Assembly: GCA_002763085.1 (NCBI GenBank)
Contig: PFCY01000076.1
Coordinates: 1 to 5,632 of the forward strand
Origin: Candidatus Pacearchaeota archaeon CG10_big_fil_rev_8_21_14_0_10_32_14
GTDB lineage: Archaea > Nanobdellota > Nanobdellia > Pacearchaeales > GW2011-AR1
Length of the DNA: 5,632 bases
Reading direction: 5' to 3'
The translations under genes and the position numbers were made by a program. The notes under the pieces were generated by a model. It was not told where the DNA came from. It worked only from the letters and a program-made list of their open reading frames with translations, and searched no databases. Shown here in pieces: positions 5,551-5,632 of this stretch. Every line of letters starts with the position of its first letter. The first letter of the stretch is position 1.

Positions 5551-5632
5551 TTTTTTTAGTTTTTAAACCTTGCCGTCTGTATGGCTCTGTTGAAAATCTC
5601 TCAACTTCTAACTTCATATTGTAGTTATTACT
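5540..5632 (-). CDS. C-terminal end of an unrecognised gene, cut by the right window edge
   Basis: An open frame enters from the right edge and gives 30 residues before a TAA at 5542-5540. The end reads MKLEVERFSTEPYRRQGLKTKKILY. Its charged, coding-like composition, same strand as the gyrase genes, and stop 46 bases before gyrB fit the tail of a neighbouring gene. The internal ATG could in principle start a 25-aa peptide, but no Shine-Dalgarno site is seen before it. The YRRQGLKTKKI stretch superficially recalls the acetyl-CoA loop of GNAT acetyltransferases, but the stop right after it makes that unlikely. I do not recognise the family, and an open run this short could also be chance. Confidence 0.5.
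   Translation of the reverse strand, partial: SNNYNMKLEVERFSTEPYRRQGLKTKKILY

Noticed and set aside
1..5632. tRNA, rRNA, CRISPR array or insertion sequence
   Set aside because: The noncoding gaps are at most 46 bases and no repeats, tRNA arms or transposase fragments are visible.

Overview
The window is an AT-rich stretch whose genes all lie on the minus strand. It is dominated by a DNA gyrase operon, read right to left as gyrB, three small uncharacterised genes, then gyrA. I think the source is an uncultivated archaeon of the DPANN type (Woesearchaeota or Pacearchaeota-like). The reasons are small Cys-rich and zinc-ribbon proteins of a style I associate with those genomes, TATA-like boxes at archaeal spacing, a probable leaderless start downstream of gyrA, and mixed use of Shine-Dalgarno sites. 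This assignment rests on recognition, not on a search. An AT-rich bacterium of the candidate phyla radiation is the main alternative.

Layout in transcription order: (1) 5632-5540, the last 30 codons of an unrecognised gene running off the window edge. (2) 5539-5494, a 46-base gap with a Shine-Dalgarno site for gyrB and a short inverted repeat; a TATA-like box overlaps the end of the preceding gene. (3) gyrB, 636 aa, complete with all ATPase and TOPRIM signature residues. (4) Three small genes packed between the gyrase subunits: an 80-aa six-cysteine protein, a 115-aa protein with a lysine-rich linker and zinc ribbon, and a 78-aa very acidic protein. (5) gyrA, 847 aa, with catalytic Tyr154, a near-canonical GyrA box and an acidic N-terminal extension. 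(6) 182-1, a RelE/ParE-like toxin gene that appears broken by a one-base frameshift and runs off the left edge.

The five operon genes join with spacings of -1, +1, -1 and -8 bases. This implies one transcript and translational coupling. gyrB and gyrA have strong Shine-Dalgarno sites at normal spacing, and the three small genes do not. GyrA and GyrB together form the A2B2 gyrase that introduces negative supercoils using ATP. The fixed position of three small proteins between the subunits is the most interesting point, because it raises the possibility that one or more of them acts with gyrase. Nothing in the sequence proves that role.
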